Below are positions 15,298 to 16,885 of a DNA stretch of 16,885 bases, piece by piece. The DNA is from an uncultured Acidobacteriota bacterium (lineage in GTDB: Bacteria > Acidobacteriota > Thermoanaerobaculia > UBA5066), in the NCBI GenBank assembly GCA_937902605.1, contig CALFNC010000054.1, positions 1 through 16,885 of the forward strand. Reading direction: 5' to 3'. Under the pieces are notes generated by a model. The model was not told where the DNA came from. It made no database searches and saw only the letters and a list, made by a program, of their open reading frames with translations. A program made the position numbers and the translations under genes. Every line of letters starts with the position of its first letter. Position 1 is the stretch's first letter.

Positions 15298-16601
15298 GCA
15301 GCACGGTCACCATCGAGGTCTGGAGGGAAGAGTCCCACCTGCTCTCGTTGCAGTTCGACCACCTACCAGTGACGATCGGGGCGCTGCCGCACAACGACGT
15401 CGTCCTCGACGATCCATTCGTGAGCGGCGAGCACGCCATCCTATCTCTGTCCCGAGACGGCCTTCTCCTGACTGACAGGAGCCGCAACGGCTGCTGGGTG
15501 GGCGCCCGCCGCGTGTCGGTCGAGTGGCTGGGAATGGGGGCGACGGTCGCGATCCCACCGTTCCAGCTACGCGTCGCGCTGCAGTTCGTGGACGAGGTGC
15601 GGATGACGAGGATGATGTCCCTCGGAATGGGGCACACAGTCCCGGGGGCACCCCATGACGCCCCCCGCGAGCGAACGGGCGTTCCGCCGCAAAATACTGC
15701 CCCTCGGCGGACGCAGGCAGTCTCCGCGGCATTTCCAGGTCCATCCGAGATTCAGATCGACACCACGGCAAGGGACATGAGCGCATCTGGCCCGCGGGCC
15801 GCGCCGCCGAACCCCCTTCCTTCCCGGACTCGCGCCGCGACATCGCCGGCCGTCGGCGAAACGACCCGGCTCGATCGGTCTTGGATGCCGACTCTCCGCG
15901 TCGTGAAAGGCCCCGATGGACTCCTCGACCGGGCATTCCCGCTCGACAAGGCCAGCGTGCAGATCGGACGGGACCCATCTTCGGCCGTCCGCCTGGACCT
16001 CACGAGCGTCTCCCGGCATCACGCCTCCTTGACGCGCGTCGGGGACGACTCCTGGCTCCTCAAGGACCTCGAGAGCACGAACGGCACCTTCGTGAACCAG
16101 GAGCGGATCACCGAGCGGGTAATCCGCATGGACGACCAGTTCTCCCTCGGCCGCGTGCTCATCCTCCGCGTCGAGCATGCGAAGCCCTCGTCCCCAGTCG
16201 GCGGGACTCCCGACGTCCCAGAATCCATCATCCTCCCGTTCCGAATCACCTTCCGCCGCGGCGGGAGGAACGGCGCGGTCCTCGTCGCCGACCTCGAGGG
16301 CCGGATCGATGTCGCCAGCTACCAGCTCGTGTCCGAGAAGCTGGCCGGGGCGACCGATGCCGGCGAGCGGTACATCGTCCTCGTCCTGTCGCATCTCTTC
16401 TATGTCGACCACGCGGGGCTGGGCGTCCTCGCCCAGGTGAGCTCGCACCTCGCGCAGCACGGAGGAAAGCTCGCCCTGGCGGGCCTGCTCCCCAAGATCC
16501 GGGAGACCTTCGCGCTCAGCAGGCTCGATTCGCTCTTCAAGAACCGGATGTTCGACACCGAGGCCGCCGCGATCGCCTATCTCGAAAGGACCATCGCGTA
16601 G
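15294..16601 (+). CDS. FHA-FHA-STAS domain signalling protein
   Basis: A 435-residue soluble protein with three signalling modules. FHA1 (about 12-98) keeps S44, H47 and N65-G66 but has GA instead of the phosphate-binding GR. A Pro/Thr/Arg-rich linker (about 110-198) probably is disordered and offers phosphorylation sites. FHA2 (about 200-293) is canonical: G225-R226, SRHH (S240, H243) and STNGTFVN (N263), so it should bind phosphothreonine. The C-terminal STAS domain (about 326-431) resembles anti-sigma-factor antagonists, but the usual DSSG switch reads DHAG (372-375), leaving no phosphorylatable Ser. The TTG start has AAAGGAG ten bases upstream. It follows the polysaccharide synthase as a likely operon partner and is near a Ser/Thr kinase, a plausible source of the phosphothreonine it reads (inference). 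Confidence 0.9.
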   Translation: MSSTVTIEVWREESHLLSLQFDHLPVTIGALPHNDVVLDDPFVSGEHAILSLSRDGLLLTDRSRNGCWVGARRVSVEWLGMGATVAIPPFQLRVALQFVDEVRMTRMMSLGMGHTVPGAPHDAPRERTGVPPQNTAPRRTQAVSAAFPGPSEIQIDTTARDMSASGPRAAPPNPLPSRTRAATSPAVGETTRLDRSWMPTLRVVKGPDGLLDRAFPLDKASVQIGRDPSSAVRLDLTSVSRHHASLTRVGDDSWLLKDLESTNGTFVNQERITERVIRMDDQFSLGRVLILRVEHAKPSSPVGGTPDVPESIILPFRITFRRGGRNGAVLVADLEGRIDVASYQLVSEKLAGATDAGERYIVLVLSHLFYVDHAGLGVLAQVSSHLAQHGGKLALAGLLPKIRETFALSRLDSLFKNRMFDTEAAAIAYLERTIA

Positions 16602-16616
16602 GGGAAGCGATCGCCA

Positions 16617-16885
16617 TTACTCGCAGGCGCTGACCCGGACCTGAGCCGTCCAGGCGCTTCCCTCGTCCTCGATGACCCGGATCGTCTTCTCGAGTCGTTT
16701 GCCCGGCGCGACCGAGCCCTCGAATCGATAGACCGTGAACGCCGCGGCCACGTCGACAGTCTGCTTCCTCGGGATTTCCTGGATCAGCCGCCAGCCGGAC
16801 GCCCCGAGCTCCTCGATCTTCACGATGTCGACGGTGAGGTCGCCGTCGTTCTTCAGCCGGGCCTCGAGGCGAAACGGCTCGCCTT
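16617..16885 (-). CDS. C-terminal end of an uncharacterised, probably beta-rich protein
   Basis: An open frame enters from the right edge and stops with TAA at 16617, giving about 89 visible residues (GEPFRLEARLKNDGDLTVDI ... TAQVRVSACE). The pattern of alternating hydrophobic residues and the phrase RLEARLKNDGDLTVDIVKIE recall Ig-like or CARDB-like beta-sandwich domains that are common in secreted or periplasmic proteins. The family is not identified. The start lies outside the window; a GTG at 16823 is internal. The gene is convergent with the FHA-STAS gene, with only 15 bp between the two stops and no clear terminator hairpin. Confidence 0.65.
   Translation of the reverse strand, partial: GEPFRLEARLKNDGDLTVDIVKIEELGASGWRLIQEIPRKQTVDVAAAFTVYRFEGSVAPGKRLEKTIRVIEDEGSAWTAQVRVSACE

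Overview
The window is GC-rich bacterial chromosome with dense, mostly co-directional genes. No plasmid, phage, IS or CRISPR signal was seen. The gene order rny, 6S RNA, zapA, coiled-coil protein, pheT, pheS, rplT, rpmI, infC, thrS, combined with an Hanks-type kinase carrying FGE-like sensor domains and an FHA-STAS protein, suggests an Acidobacteriota-like or deltaproteobacterial/myxobacterial-like organism. This placement is inference from gene content and order; no phylogeny was run.

Region 1 (1-9003, all minus strand) is a housekeeping translation and cell-division cluster. In transcription order it holds tRNA-Val(GAC), tRNA-Val(CAC), thrS, infC, rpmI, rplT, pheS, pheT, a small coiled-coil protein, zapA, a probable 6S RNA, and the 5' part of rny, which runs off the left edge just at its HD motif. 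Spacing is tight: pheS/pheT overlap by one base and the coiled-coil/zapA pair by up to four. infC begins with AUU behind a perfect Shine-Dalgarno, the hallmark of IF3 autoregulation. PheT is unusually short because the N-terminal EMAPII-like tRNA-binding domain is absent.

Region 2 (9004-10769) holds a plus-strand family-2 glycosyltransferase of the polyprenyl-phosphate sugar transferase type. It is followed by a clearly decayed minus-strand remnant of a long-chain acyl-CoA synthetase with a nonsense codon, a frameshift and an internal deletion.

Region 3 (10770-16885) is the accessory part. A minus-strand transmembrane Ser/Thr kinase has two tandem C-terminal FGE/sulfatase-modifying-factor-like domains. 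Divergent from it is a plus-strand pair: a membrane processive glycosyltransferase (BcsA/PgaC/hyaluronan-synthase-like) and a protein with two FHA domains and a STAS domain. A 15-codon mini-ORF overlaps both genes of the pair. At the right edge a minus-strand gene of unknown function enters convergently. My working hypothesis is a phospho-signalling module (kinase, phosphothreonine reader with degenerate STAS switch, polysaccharide synthase) in which surface polysaccharide synthesis is tied to an extracytoplasmic signal. This is inference from adjacency and domain content.
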